Of a stretch of DNA of 64,000 nt, positions 1-8,654 are shown piece by piece. The number at the start of each line of letters is the position of its first letter. Within the stretch, counting starts at the first letter, position 1. The notes beneath the pieces were generated by a model that was not told the origin of the DNA, did no database searches, and saw only the letters and a program-made list of their open reading frames with translations. The stretch is from Gracilaria caudata (taxonomy: Eukaryota; Rhodophyta; Florideophyceae; Gracilariales; Gracilariaceae): contig JASCIV010000002.1 in the NCBI GenBank assembly GCA_030374735.1, positions 1-64,000 on the forward strand, read 5' to 3'. Both the position numbers and the translations under genes were made by a program.

Positions 1-20
1 GGGCCATGCTGTGCAGTGAA

Positions 21-593
21 ATGGCCGCGAGCTGCCTGACTTTCATTCCATGCATGCCCGTTAAAACCCCTCCGCGTGCTACCGGCTTGTCAAGTACACG
101 TAGTCGTCATTCCCGCATGTGTCACGCTGCAAACGCCTCGCGCCGAGCGTTTGTTCGCGTTGCTGCACTGTCAGTGCCAGCATTTGTTCTACCACGCCAC
201 TCACATGCCCTCAGTCTTGCAGAGAAGGCCGTGCAGAAGCACATCTCACAAGTCTCACTCTCGCTTGCAAAGGCAAAGTCATTGCTGGTTCAAGTGAAAA
301 CTTTCAAACCATTGTTAAGTGACGAGGACTCCGATTTCATTCTTCGCTATGCCGCCATTTGGCTGCAACCGGGACGAGTTGCAATGCAACAACTTTCCGA
401 ACAAACCACCGTACAGTTGTCGGATTCGGACAAAATCAAAGTCATTGCTGCTGCTACCTTGGGACATATGTTAGAGCTCAACATGGAATTGCAGGCAAAA
501 GCACGCGATCGCGTCGTCAGAGAGCTTGACGAATACATTGAAAGCGCCACCGATTTGGTATCTTTACCGAGTATACAACCATTTATCAAATAG
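21..593 (+). CDS. psbQ': PsbQ'-like thylakoid lumen protein of photosystem II
   Basis: Predicted 190-aa small extrinsic protein. The N-terminus looks bipartite: about 40 Ser/Thr/Arg-rich residues suited to plastid import, then a twin-arginine lumen signal (RR at residues 41-42, a hydrophobic stretch AALSVPAFVL, and a cleavage-like SHA near residue 63). The mature part is all-helical and about 125 residues, the size and character of the red-algal PsbQ' subunit that stabilises the oxygen-evolving complex on the lumen side of photosystem II. An in-frame ATG lies 15 bases upstream (position 6), but the ATG at 21 gives a more usual transit peptide. The stop is only 48 bases from the stop of the converging ATP synthase g-like gene. 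The lumen targeting is clear; the PsbQ' assignment rests on size, fold and targeting, and another small helical lumen protein is possible. Confidence 0.6.
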   Translation: MAASCLTFIPCMPVKTPPRATGLSSTRSRHSRMCHAANASRRAFVRVAALSVPAFVLPRHSHALSLAEKAVQKHISQVSLSLAKAKSLLVQVKTFKPLLSDEDSDFILRYAAIWLQPGRVAMQQLSEQTTVQLSDSDKIKVIAAATLGHMLELNMELQAKARDRVVRELDEYIESATDLVSLPSIQPFIK

Positions 594-641
594 TTTTTGT
601 TCTCCCAATCAACGCCAACCAAAACCAAGCACGCCTGCTTT

Positions 642-938
642 CTATGTAGTGAGAGATCGCGAACCAAGCACACGTCCAACCAGATAAAAGCCATAAATCT
701 CGACCGCGTGTACCAGTCCCATGCCAATGTCGTTCACCGTGATCTCTCTGGACATCACTTTGGATCGAAGAGTAGCCCATTCTTGAGAGGCCTCTGCCAC
801 TCGTGCCGGCATGGCGTCCATCGTCGTGTAGATGTACTGCGATCTCAGCTGGCTGGTTGCTTCCCACGCCTGTGGCGTGCTTGATTTCACGATTAGCGAA
901 CTTGAGCGCTTTGCGATCTCGCGCATCATTGCGGCCAT
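642..938 (-). CDS. mitochondrial ATP synthase subunit g-like protein
   Basis: A 98-aa protein starting at the ATG at 936-938; the open frame extends upstream, but only through non-ATG codons. The C-terminal 25 residues hold a single membrane helix with the pattern VHAVEIYGFYLVGRVLGSRSL. This matches the typical end of F1Fo-ATP synthase subunit g, in which a glutamate inside the helix is followed by an aromatic-rich stretch and a G-x-x-x-G-R type end. Subunit g lies in the inner mitochondrial membrane and promotes ATP synthase dimerisation. The length (about 100 aa) fits the family. The preceding part is amphipathic helix. The gene converges on the PsbQ'-like gene. The family assignment is from motif and size only. 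Confidence 0.55.
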   Translation of the reverse strand: MAAMMREIAKRSSSLIVKSSTPQAWEATSQLRSQYIYTTMDAMPARVAEASQEWATLRSKVMSREITVNDIGMGLVHAVEIYGFYLVGRVLGSRSLTT

Positions 939-2512
939 CTTGCGCGCAGAGAGGTGGGCGTAGTAGCGCGCTGTAAAGCGTAGGGCAGAGCTGGCGCGGA
1001 GATGGACGTTAACGAATGCTTCGGAGCGACGGCGGCTGAACGGGCGCAATGCAGGTGGAGGTGGCGAACATTGGTGCAGCAGCAGTGGCGTCAAAAACGC
1101 TGGGGACAAGATCCAGGCAGTTGTGTGCGTCGCCCGATCACACACGTGTATGATTTCCGTCCGTGCGCAGCTGTCAAAAAGCCGTCACGTCACGCCTCGG
1201 CACGCTGTCCGCGGATGCACAGTCTTCTCTTCGCCCGCCCTCCAAGTCAAGCAAAAATCAACCGTACCGTTGGTAGCGCAGGTAGGACCAGTTCAATCAT
1301 GGCCAATTCTGTTATCCCACGGACACGCCCTTGTATGTTTCTTTCAACTCCGGCGCAAACGACTCTTTTTCTACTCTAAAGAACGAATGTAACTGCATAT
1401 GGTTCTTCACCGTGGTTTGGATTGCGCCCTCTCGGAGCAAGTCTCATAATGACTTCTCCTATGATCAATGGCCGCTTTGAAATGCCAGTACACAGGTTCA
1501 TCGCTTCTTTCTCTTTGTATTTCACGTACTCTTAATGCGCGCCGATGAATCTGTCCAAAAACACCCGAGTGCGAGCGATTGTGTGTCCCAAAGCTGCTGT
1601 TACAAGTTTCATGAGTAATGCAATGTGGTTACTTCTGTACCTCACTACTTCGGAAAAGATCTACTAACAAAACCAGGGAACAACAACTTGAAAGTACACT
1701 TTCAACCGCAATGTATCCTTTTCATCTAACGGGCTCTATTTCGAAGAAATGTTACGGCAAGGTATACGATTTATTATTGGAGATCGTAGTGAGCTGTGTG
1801 GGCCTCTTTGGATGGCTGTTTCGTCACTATCCTCAACAACATGCTACGGGTACGTTTTGCGTGTGCTAGTTTTGGTCATCACCATGACGAACATCGTGCA
1901 CAATGGGACACATTGTACAAGGGCGAAAACGCAACAGTCTTGGCCACGCCTTGTGCAATTTTCCAACTTGTTGTACGGCCCTTTCAACAGGCTGTGTTTT
2001 GTCCCCATACTTTGCAGTTTTATCAACACGCCCCTCAACAACTGAATATCTCTTGCAATTAAGAGTGAGCAACAACTATAGAACCCCGTGCGTTGTTCGG
2101 CTCCTGCTTCGGTTACACTTTTCCCGTCCTTTCAGCAGAACCTCAGACCATACAGAATCGTGCATATGATTTTGTCCGCAAGACGAGTGGGCACAGCCAC
2201 TCTTTTCGGACTACATGCTGCGAGAGTGCCCATCAGGATGCCGTTAAAAGCAGACTTCTACAATTCCTTTATTCCATCTGTTGGGTATCGCCCGCTCCCC
2301 TCAATCCGATGTTGACAGACTGAACCCGGTACACCATCGTCCTGTGTGTGCCACCAGGAGCGTCGACAGCAAGTCTTTCTCCGCGCTTGCAGCTCGACTT
2401 TGTTTATGTGTGCAGGCGTGATACTAGTCGCTGCAACGGGTGGCATTACCAGTGGTAGCTGAAAGGCTATCTTGTGAATAGCAACGGTTTTGCAGATTGT
2501 AGCCCTGGCACG
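939..2512. other. divergent intergenic region
   Basis: About 1.6 kb between the divergent ATP synthase g-like gene and the proline-rich protein gene. The open frames here are short, use mostly non-ATG starts and show no recognisable protein features. I see no RNA gene. It presumably contains the promoters of both neighbours. Confidence 0.5.
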
Positions 2513-3151
2513 ATGAACAACGGCTCAAACCCCGACGCTCTGCCATTATCCGGAGCTTCACCGAATGCTCCGAATCCGCCGCAACAGCCAGTATATCCTT
2601 CTTCAGTACCACCGAAGCCAGCAAACGCTTCGCCTCCAGGGCCGTCGTCATACCCGCCACCACCGCAGCCGGGATACGCCCCACCTCCAAGGCCATCTCC
2701 ACACCCGACACCACCGCAGCCGGGATACGCTCCGTCTCCGACCCCACCTCAATACCCGCCACCACCGCAGCCGGGATACGCTCCGTCTCCGACCCCATCT
2801 CAATACCCGCCACCACCGCAGCCGGGATACGCTCCACCTCCAGGGCCATCTCCATACCCGATACCACCGAAGTCCGGGTACGCATCCTCTCCACCAACAC
2901 CGTCTGAGGTACGCCCGCAAGTGGTCAATGAAGGCTTAGAATCATATTGGGGTGCATTCTTTTCCGGGCTCATACTGTCGTCCCTGTTTGGACCGTTTCC
3001 ACTTTGGTTTGGATCAAGAACCCGTTGGGCGCGGTCTGGAAAGGCATGGCTAATATATAGGGCTGGATGCCTCACCGGCTGCGCTTTCTTTGGCATTCTT
3101 ATAGCTATTGTAATTTACGTATTTTACGCACGACCAAGGCGCTCCAGATGA
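2513..3151 (+). CDS. proline-rich repeat membrane protein, unknown function
   Basis: A 212-aa protein if it starts at the ATG at 2513 (the frame is open from 2474, but that codon is GTG). Residues about 1-145 are dominated by proline, with five tandem 17-residue repeats of the type YPPPPQPGYAPxPxPSQ. The C-terminal 65 residues carry two hydrophobic segments (around GAFFSGLILSSLFGPFPLWF and CAFFGILIAIVIYVFY) and end in a basic tail (RPRRSR). This suggests a small membrane protein with a flexible proline-rich cytosolic or lumenal domain. Pro-Gly-Tyr repeats are common in membrane adaptor proteins and do not define a function. No homologue is recognised. Confidence 0.6.
   Translation: MNNGSNPDALPLSGASPNAPNPPQQPVYPSSVPPKPANASPPGPSSYPPPPQPGYAPPPRPSPHPTPPQPGYAPSPTPPQYPPPPQPGYAPSPTPSQYPPPPQPGYAPPPGPSPYPIPPKSGYASSPPTPSEVRPQVVNEGLESYWGAFFSGLILSSLFGPFPLWFGSRTRWARSGKAWLIYRAGCLTGCAFFGILIAIVIYVFYARPRRSR
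2651..2905 (+). repeat. tandem 51-bp coding repeat (five units)
   Basis: Five in-frame units of 51 bases (17 codons) start at 2651, 2702, 2753, 2804 and 2855. The middle units are nearly identical in DNA. The repeat also opens a long antisense frame, which is a by-product of the codon pattern. Confidence 0.85.
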
Positions 3152-5992
3152 ATCGTATCTGAAGGACTGTTGAAGGGCATTGCGTGCCTCTTTGAGGGCA
3201 TAGAACTAGGTCTAGTTTGATCATCACATTGCGGAAACGCAATATCAATAAAAGTAGGCGATTGCTATGAGCCAGAGGAGCTCAAAGGACTCTGCCGCCT
3301 CCGCTTTTTCTAGTCTTTGTTTCAAGTTGAAACTTTCAACTCAGCTTCACACAAAGCCAAAGGTGCAGTCGACAACACTGTACAGATTCAAATTTTTGAC
3401 AGGAAAATGAGCTGTTGTGAAGTGATTGTGCATTCCGAAAGACGTTAGACCTTTTTTAGTTTAGGTGTCCATTGACAAGCGTCTCATGAGGCGGCGAGCT
3501 TCCCTACACCAGGTAGGACTCCTATCATTATGGACTGTGGCTCCTACTGTAGGAGAGAAGATAAGTCGTGACAGAGCAGATCAATCGGCGGCCGTCGAAG
3601 TTTTTCGCGTTTCTTAGGAGCGAGACATACCTATACATCGTTCTCGTCGCCTCCCGGAAGAAGGGGCCACAGTCCATAATAATGAAGATAGTTAAGAATA
3701 CACACAAAAGTTTCTAGCCTTCTTGCTAAGAGAAAACGACATGAAGTTTTATTTTGGAATACGGAACTGATGTTCACAGTGAATAAGAAAAGTAATAAAC
3801 GATATAATCCCCAAAGCATCTTCATACACTGAGCTCTGTCAGTAACGTTTCTACTCTTGTAAAGTACATCTTCAGCTTAGAACTTTGGTTAGTGTTGAGG
3901 AGATCGTGACATCTCTTTGAGGGAAGCAATATTGAAGCTTTACTCAGAAACATTGCGACAGTTTCAGTGCACATGTACAAGTCGTCGACTTGTACATGTG
4001 CACTGAAACTTGAAGTCGACTTCTGAGAACACGAAAAAGCGGTGTAAGGCTGGCTCTCTTTCATTAGGTTATACAACGCTAGCGTTCTAGCGTTCTATCT
4101 TGTGAGCAAATGGGACTTCAAGAAAAATTGTTAGAAAAGTAGCAAATGTCCTACTACAAGCCTTGTACGTAATTTATAGCTCGCATGTGGCATTTGTCGT
4201 ATCACTCGTATGATACGAGTCGTATCCACAAAGGCGGCAGTCCTCTGACTATCTGTGTACTCCAGTTGGGGTGAATGCGATTACTGCAAAAGGGGCTGTT
4301 TCAAACGTGCTGAAGTTCCAAAGATTCAGTCAGTAAATACACAGTCGTAGAACGCAAAGTTATTTGTCTCTCTCTTTCTCAACTCGCCACTACAACCGAC
4401 TGCTACTAGACACACTACTTTTCAATTCTCAAGCAGTACCCTTGTTTGCACCTACCGTCCGGGAAAAAATCTAGCCTCGGGTTTTCGTCTTCTTCGGAAT
4501 TTCACTTGCCTAAAAATGAACAGGACAGTTTGGATCTACTCCTAGAGGCTGGAGAATTGGGAGGTAGAAAATTGGTATTGACAAAAAGGTTGTTAATCGT
4601 CATACCGCATGCAAAATAAGGTACTCTCTGACCTAGACTTCCATGCAGCGATGGGCCGTTCGCCAATTCGCTTCTTCGGAAGCTGACCCGAATCCGCCCA
4701 GAAAGACAGGGGTCTGAGACATCCAAGCTCCCGTCGAGAAGAGCTTCCGCCTGCTGCAGAGCGACAAAATGTAAGCCTCCAAGATTTGATTCGACAGTAT
4801 CCGCATAAGTTGTTAGCATTCTTAAAGAGAGAAACCTTTCTGTAAGGAAAGATTTACTTCAGCCTAGTAATTGAAGGCTGTTGTCCAAAATAAAGAAGAG
4901 ACATCCAAGAAATACCAGAACCTAGCCCCTTGTCAATAGTCGGCCCAAAAACTCCTTCAGCAGCTGTGCTGACTTCACTGTAGAAGCCAAGCTCTGGTCG
5001 ACAGCACCATTACGGATTTAGACCGGGGGAGCAGAAGAAGTCCCCGACATTGATTTCCTTCGCAGTTGAGCAAAGAAGTTTCAGAAGAGTCCATTAGAAA
5101 GCTAGTGAGAGAGCGTTTCAAGAAAGAGAGAGAAGAAAGCTAAGAGAGTGACGTGGAGGAATTGACAATCTGCTTTATTTGCGTTTTAGCCTAGTTCTCT
5201 GTCATTGCTCACGTTCAATAAAAAGCTGGAGTGGTTTAGCCTTCTCTGAGATCCCGAACAGTGCCATAACCCTCACTTGGTTCTTTCCGATGATAACAAC
5301 TCATCATATAGGAACTATGTTCTCAATGATGGAGATAACCGTAATGTTAACCATCTTTCAGAGTCAATTGCGCTATGAGACTTTGTAAACCACTCGAATG
5401 TGTACAATCACACTTTCTGGCTCTGAAGACGTTCGTGATGCCTCGACGATACAACATCGGAAGAACACCTAACCAATTATATATTTCCAGGTGATCCAAA
5501 AATGTGGTGAATTCTTGGACAAAACGAGGTCAACATTAGCCACTGCTGAATCTCCTTTCTCATGCCCCTTCCACGTAGAATTACTACATGAGAGATCTTC
5601 GCTAAGGAAACATTCCATCGTGCATCTTTCACATAATAGCTCACATTCCACCGAGCTTCAGTTGGGCAGGCCTACTGACGGATGTTTACAGGAATACACC
5701 ACGTACACACAACATCTGGCCGAGCTCTTGCAACCTACTGCCCAAACAAAGGATTAAATTGTTAACCCTTCACTGCGAACAAAGCCCGTCTCTCGGCACC
5801 TTTACAAGGACAATCGACTTTTGTCATAAGCAGTGCAGGGGATGTTTTCGAGTCCTTGCTTCCAAGCGTGTGTCATAAACATAAGGTTTAAAGTTTACCT
5901 GGACCGTCATGACCCAATCAGCGACTCTCCTGGAAGCAGCACTCAAGCTTGATGAACACATAAGAAAAATCAGCATCAGCACACGAAGAAAT
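3152..5992. other. gene-poor region with palindromes and possible retroelement debris
   Basis: About 2.8 kb without a convincing gene. It contains the 51-bp palindrome at 3960-4010, a duplicated CTAGCGTT-type motif near 4078-4097, a short palindrome ACTCGTAT-G-ATACGAGT near 4204-4220, and a purine-rich stretch at 5090-5150. A 29-codon open frame at 5054-5143 ends in LVRERF..., a peptide also found at the end of the retroelement-like frame near 59.4 kb. This looks like decayed repeat DNA. Confidence 0.5.
3960..4010. repeat. 51-bp near-perfect palindrome
   Basis: Two 25-base arms (3960-3984 and 3986-4010) are exact reverse complements, separated by the single base at 3985. The left arm begins AGTTTCAGTGCACATG. 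As RNA it would fold into one very long hairpin with almost no loop, unlike a miRNA precursor or an ordinary terminator. No terminal target-site duplication is obvious. Confidence 0.9.
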
Positions 5993-6745
5993 TCAGGCAA
6001 CTGGGCGCCAAAGCCTCTCCCGAAGCATCACGCGCTCAAGAACGCCATCAAAGAAAATCAGCACATGTTTCCCATCTGGCAGTTTGCAAGATACGACTGC
6101 ACTTCTCCATGCTTGATCAACAACAGAATACACTTCAATTTGGTCACCCACTATATCACCTGGTAGCTCACAAAACAGTGCATCGGGCCTCATCGAAGTG
6201 CGCTCATCACGAATAGAAAGACCGAGCTTCATGCCAAGTTCTTTTTTGTGGTCACCGTTAAACTTGACACCAAGTTCATCGGCGTTCCTCAAACTGACGA
6301 TAGCGTCCACATGAGTTAGGTTCTGTTCCATAGCAGGATTTAATTCGATGGCGTCGACCATTCGAACATCCTCGTCATAAACTTCACGCCCCCATACCGA
6401 CATTGGCAAGGGGTCATTATGAATGCTTTCCTCCTCGCAGACTTTCTCAAGACAACCAACACGCTCTTTTTGTCGCGGGCTGGGGTTCAACGGAGTTACA
6501 GAGTTGATTCCATCAATATCTTCCAAGACATCTTGGACATCTGAAGAAACAAATCCGGAATCCCTACATATTTCGCATACTTTGTCGTACATGGATCGGA
6601 TTGATCGTGCCAGAAATGACATTGCATTTGCGTTAGAATTGGCCAGCCGGCAAGTTGCATGAAGCACTTCCGAGAGCTGTGGCGAGAGACAGGCATATCC
6701 GTAAATCGATTTCCCTGCGTGTCTGTCAGGAGAATCAGAATGCAT
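5993..6745 (-). CDS. Tudor-like domain protein, unknown function
   Basis: A 250-aa protein from the ATG at 6743-6745. The N-terminal 200 residues are helical and acidic, with no recognised domain. Residues about 199-250 (VGDQIEVY...WRSAVVS...HVLIFFDG...RERLWRP) match the five-strand Tudor/Agenet-like barrel that starts with a V-G-x-x-I-x-V-Y strand and ends at an R-x-x-W. Such domains bind methylated lysine or arginine, or DNA, in chromatin proteins. The same module occurs in the bromodomain protein at 46908-49184. It is the downstream one of two minus-strand genes (the next starts 270 bases away). Nuclear function is inferred. Confidence 0.65.
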   Translation of the reverse strand: MHSDSPDRHAGKSIYGYACLSPQLSEVLHATCRLANSNANAMSFLARSIRSMYDKVCEICRDSGFVSSDVQDVLEDIDGINSVTPLNPSPRQKERVGCLEKVCEEESIHNDPLPMSVWGREVYDEDVRMVDAIELNPAMEQNLTHVDAIVSLRNADELGVKFNGDHKKELGMKLGLSIRDERTSMRPDALFCELPGDIVGDQIEVYSVVDQAWRSAVVSCKLPDGKHVLIFFDGVLERVMLRERLWRPVA

Positions 6746-7015
6746 GTTTCACCAAGGTAGATATGCTCCGAATCGTAAAACCTTTCGAACAAAGAACAGG
6801 AAAATTAAAGGCGTCGGCGTGTCGAGGGTGTATATCCACTCTGAGTACCTGTTGGGCACTAACAAACGTCGGAAAGAAGAGAGATAAAGAGATTCGAGAA
6901 GCACTTGAATCGATCGCAGAATTAAAAAGCCATGCACAGGTATATATACTACCCGTGCGATGGAAACGGATTGGAAAATGTTGGCTCAAACGCCTAGAAA
7001 TGCACTTTGTAGCGG

Positions 7016-7533
7016 TTACGCACGCCAACGCGAAGCAGCAGCAGCAGCATTGGCAGCGGCAGCTGCGGCTGATGTGAGCTTCTGAAACTCAGCGTCTACA
7101 GTGGTTTTCTGTTTGACGGCTCTGTCAAGAAGCTCCTCAATCGTAGAACCGTTCGCTTTCCCAGGACCAATGTAATCTCGATCGCGCATGTGAAGAATAT
7201 CTCTTTCCTCAATGATTTTTTCAAGATTGAGTAGCATGGTACTTATGGTATCGAAATCCTTTCGTGCACGAGCAGCATCGTATGGAACGTAGAGAGCATT
7301 TTCACTTGCAAAGCGGAGCAGAACGGCTGGGATGTTAGTTGAAAGGCAAGGATAGAACTGAAGTTGTAGGTAGCAAGGTCTTACATTTTGTTGAGGAAGT
7401 CGTCAATGGCTTTCTTGAGATCACCTATTGCCCGGAGAATAGCAGCAGCCTGGGAGTGGTAACGGGACGGTACGGGTTGGGGGGCAGTCGGTTGGCGTGA
7501 CGGAACTGGCGGTTGTGCTGAGTGCCGAGACAT
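7016..7533 (-). CDS. small spliced coiled-coil protein, unknown function
   Basis: Two exons: 7385-7533 and 7016-7304, with an 80-nt intron at 7305-7384 (donor GTAAGACC, acceptor TTTGCAAG). Joining them keeps the frame and gives 145 aa. Another AG 23 bases closer to the donor would break the frame. The protein has a proline-rich N-terminus, then a long amphipathic helical region (about residues 28-125, including AIDDFLNK and TMLLNLEKIIEERDILHMRDRD) and an alanine-rich end with a CAG/GCA-type codon run. Length and architecture resemble small subunits of multiprotein complexes such as Mediator head/middle subunits, but I do not recognise the family. Confidence 0.6.
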
Positions 7534-7702
7534 AGTGGCTGCACGAAGTAACACGATCTCATGCCGTGGGGGAGGAGAATGACCTCTGGTTGTCGGTTAC
7601 CGACGGTAGCACTTCACCTTCACGGATCAACGAAAAAAATACTCCCGAGTGTGGCGAAATTCTGCCTTTCTGCCTCCAAAACACAAAAGTTCGAAAAAAT
7701 CG

Positions 7703-7776
7703 TACTCTCGCCGAGGCTCGAACTCGGGACCTCTAGCATGTGAGGCTAGCGCTCTAACCAGCTGAGCTACGAAAGC
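7703..7776 (-). tRNA. tRNA-Val (anticodon CAC)
   Basis: A complete cloverleaf can be folded by eye on the minus strand. The acceptor arm is GCTTTCG pairing with CGAGAGT (with G-U pairs), followed by discriminator A. The D arm is GCTC...GAGC with AGCTGGTTA, the anticodon arm CTAGC-CTCACAT-GCTAG gives anticodon CAC, the variable loop is AGGTC, and the T arm is CCGAG-TTCGAGC-CTCGG. No intron; CCA is not encoded, as expected for a nuclear eukaryotic tRNA. The A box (TAGCTCAGCTGG) and B box (GGTCCCGAGTTCGAGCC, close to the consensus) are intact, so it can be transcribed by RNA polymerase III. Confidence 0.93.
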
Positions 7777-7928
7777 CTTGCTTGTTCTCCGGCTTCGCGC
7801 ACATGATAATTATACTACAACATGTGCGGTATGAAGAAGGATCAAGCACTTGGCATCTCTCTTACGGACGAAGGCCAAGGCTCTTCCGGATATTCGTGAT
7901 ATCATGACCCCGCGAGCAAGCAAGCCAA

Positions 7929-8645
7929 ATGAACCCCATAAACTTTAATACAGCCACGTCAGGTGATCTCCTTCACTGGCAGTCATTTGAAGACGGCTCC
8001 AATCTGACTATCATACGCGATTCAACCGACGCAGCCGACGCCCTACCGCTACTGCACCATCTCGTACGCGCGCTCGCCCTTTCAAAGCATCTGCCCCGCT
8101 CCAAAGTGCTCTTCGTCACAACCAACTCAAGGGCTCAAATCCCTGCAAACTCAGAGCTTTGTCGTTTCCCGTTTCTGACGCGTGCATCTCAAGTTGCTTT
8201 TTCACATTGCACACCTTGTGACCCGTACACCGTCTTCGAAGATGTGCATGAAATGCAATCTAAATCGGACGCTACCAGGAAGTTTTTGCGTTTCGTTGCT
8301 GCCGCTGTGAGCAAAACTAATCCACAGGTGCTGGTTGTGGAATGTATACACGCCTTAGAAACCGTCTTTTCGGTCGACGTGGTTCCATTTATAAAGAGTC
8401 TCACGTGCATGAACGGAGCGCTATCGGTAATCCTATCTGCTCCGCTTCTGTGTGGAATAGATCGTCACATCGCCACTCTGTCTGACATAGCAGATACCGT
8501 TATAGACTTAAACAATCTTCAAACAGGGTACGCTCCTGATGTCGATGGTAATATCACAGTCGTCAAACAACAAGGCCGATGGCAACTCAACACCACTCCT
8601 CGTCGATATAAAGTGACAGAACCCTCGTTTAAAATCTATTTATAA
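7929..8645 (+). CDS. ELP6: Elongator subunit ELP6-like protein
   Basis: A 238-aa RecA-fold-like protein without Walker motifs, the expected length of Elongator subunits ELP5 and ELP6. The C-terminal part runs hydrophobic strand (SVILSAPLL), helix, then IDLNNLQTGYAPDVDGNITV and a final YKVTEPSFKIYL. This matches the ELP6 pattern of L-x-T-G-x-x-x-D-V-x-G followed by a short strand and Y-K-I/V near the end. ELP4/5/6 form a hexameric ring that helps Elongator modify wobble uridine in tRNA. It starts 150 bases from the tRNA-Val gene and ends 9 bases from the stop of converging TSR1. ELP5 is the main alternative. Confidence 0.55.
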   Translation: MNPINFNTATSGDLLHWQSFEDGSNLTIIRDSTDAADALPLLHHLVRALALSKHLPRSKVLFVTTNSRAQIPANSELCRFPFLTRASQVAFSHCTPCDPYTVFEDVHEMQSKSDATRKFLRFVAAAVSKTNPQVLVVECIHALETVFSVDVVPFIKSLTCMNGALSVILSAPLLCGIDRHIATLSDIADTVIDLNNLQTGYAPDVDGNITVVKQQGRWQLNTTPRRYKVTEPSFKIYL

Positions 8646-8654
8646 CAAACTGTC

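Noticed and set aside
2424..2900. 158-codon minus-strand frame antisense to the proline-rich repeats
   Set aside because: It is produced by the 51-base repeat itself and mirrors its periodicity; no independent protein features.
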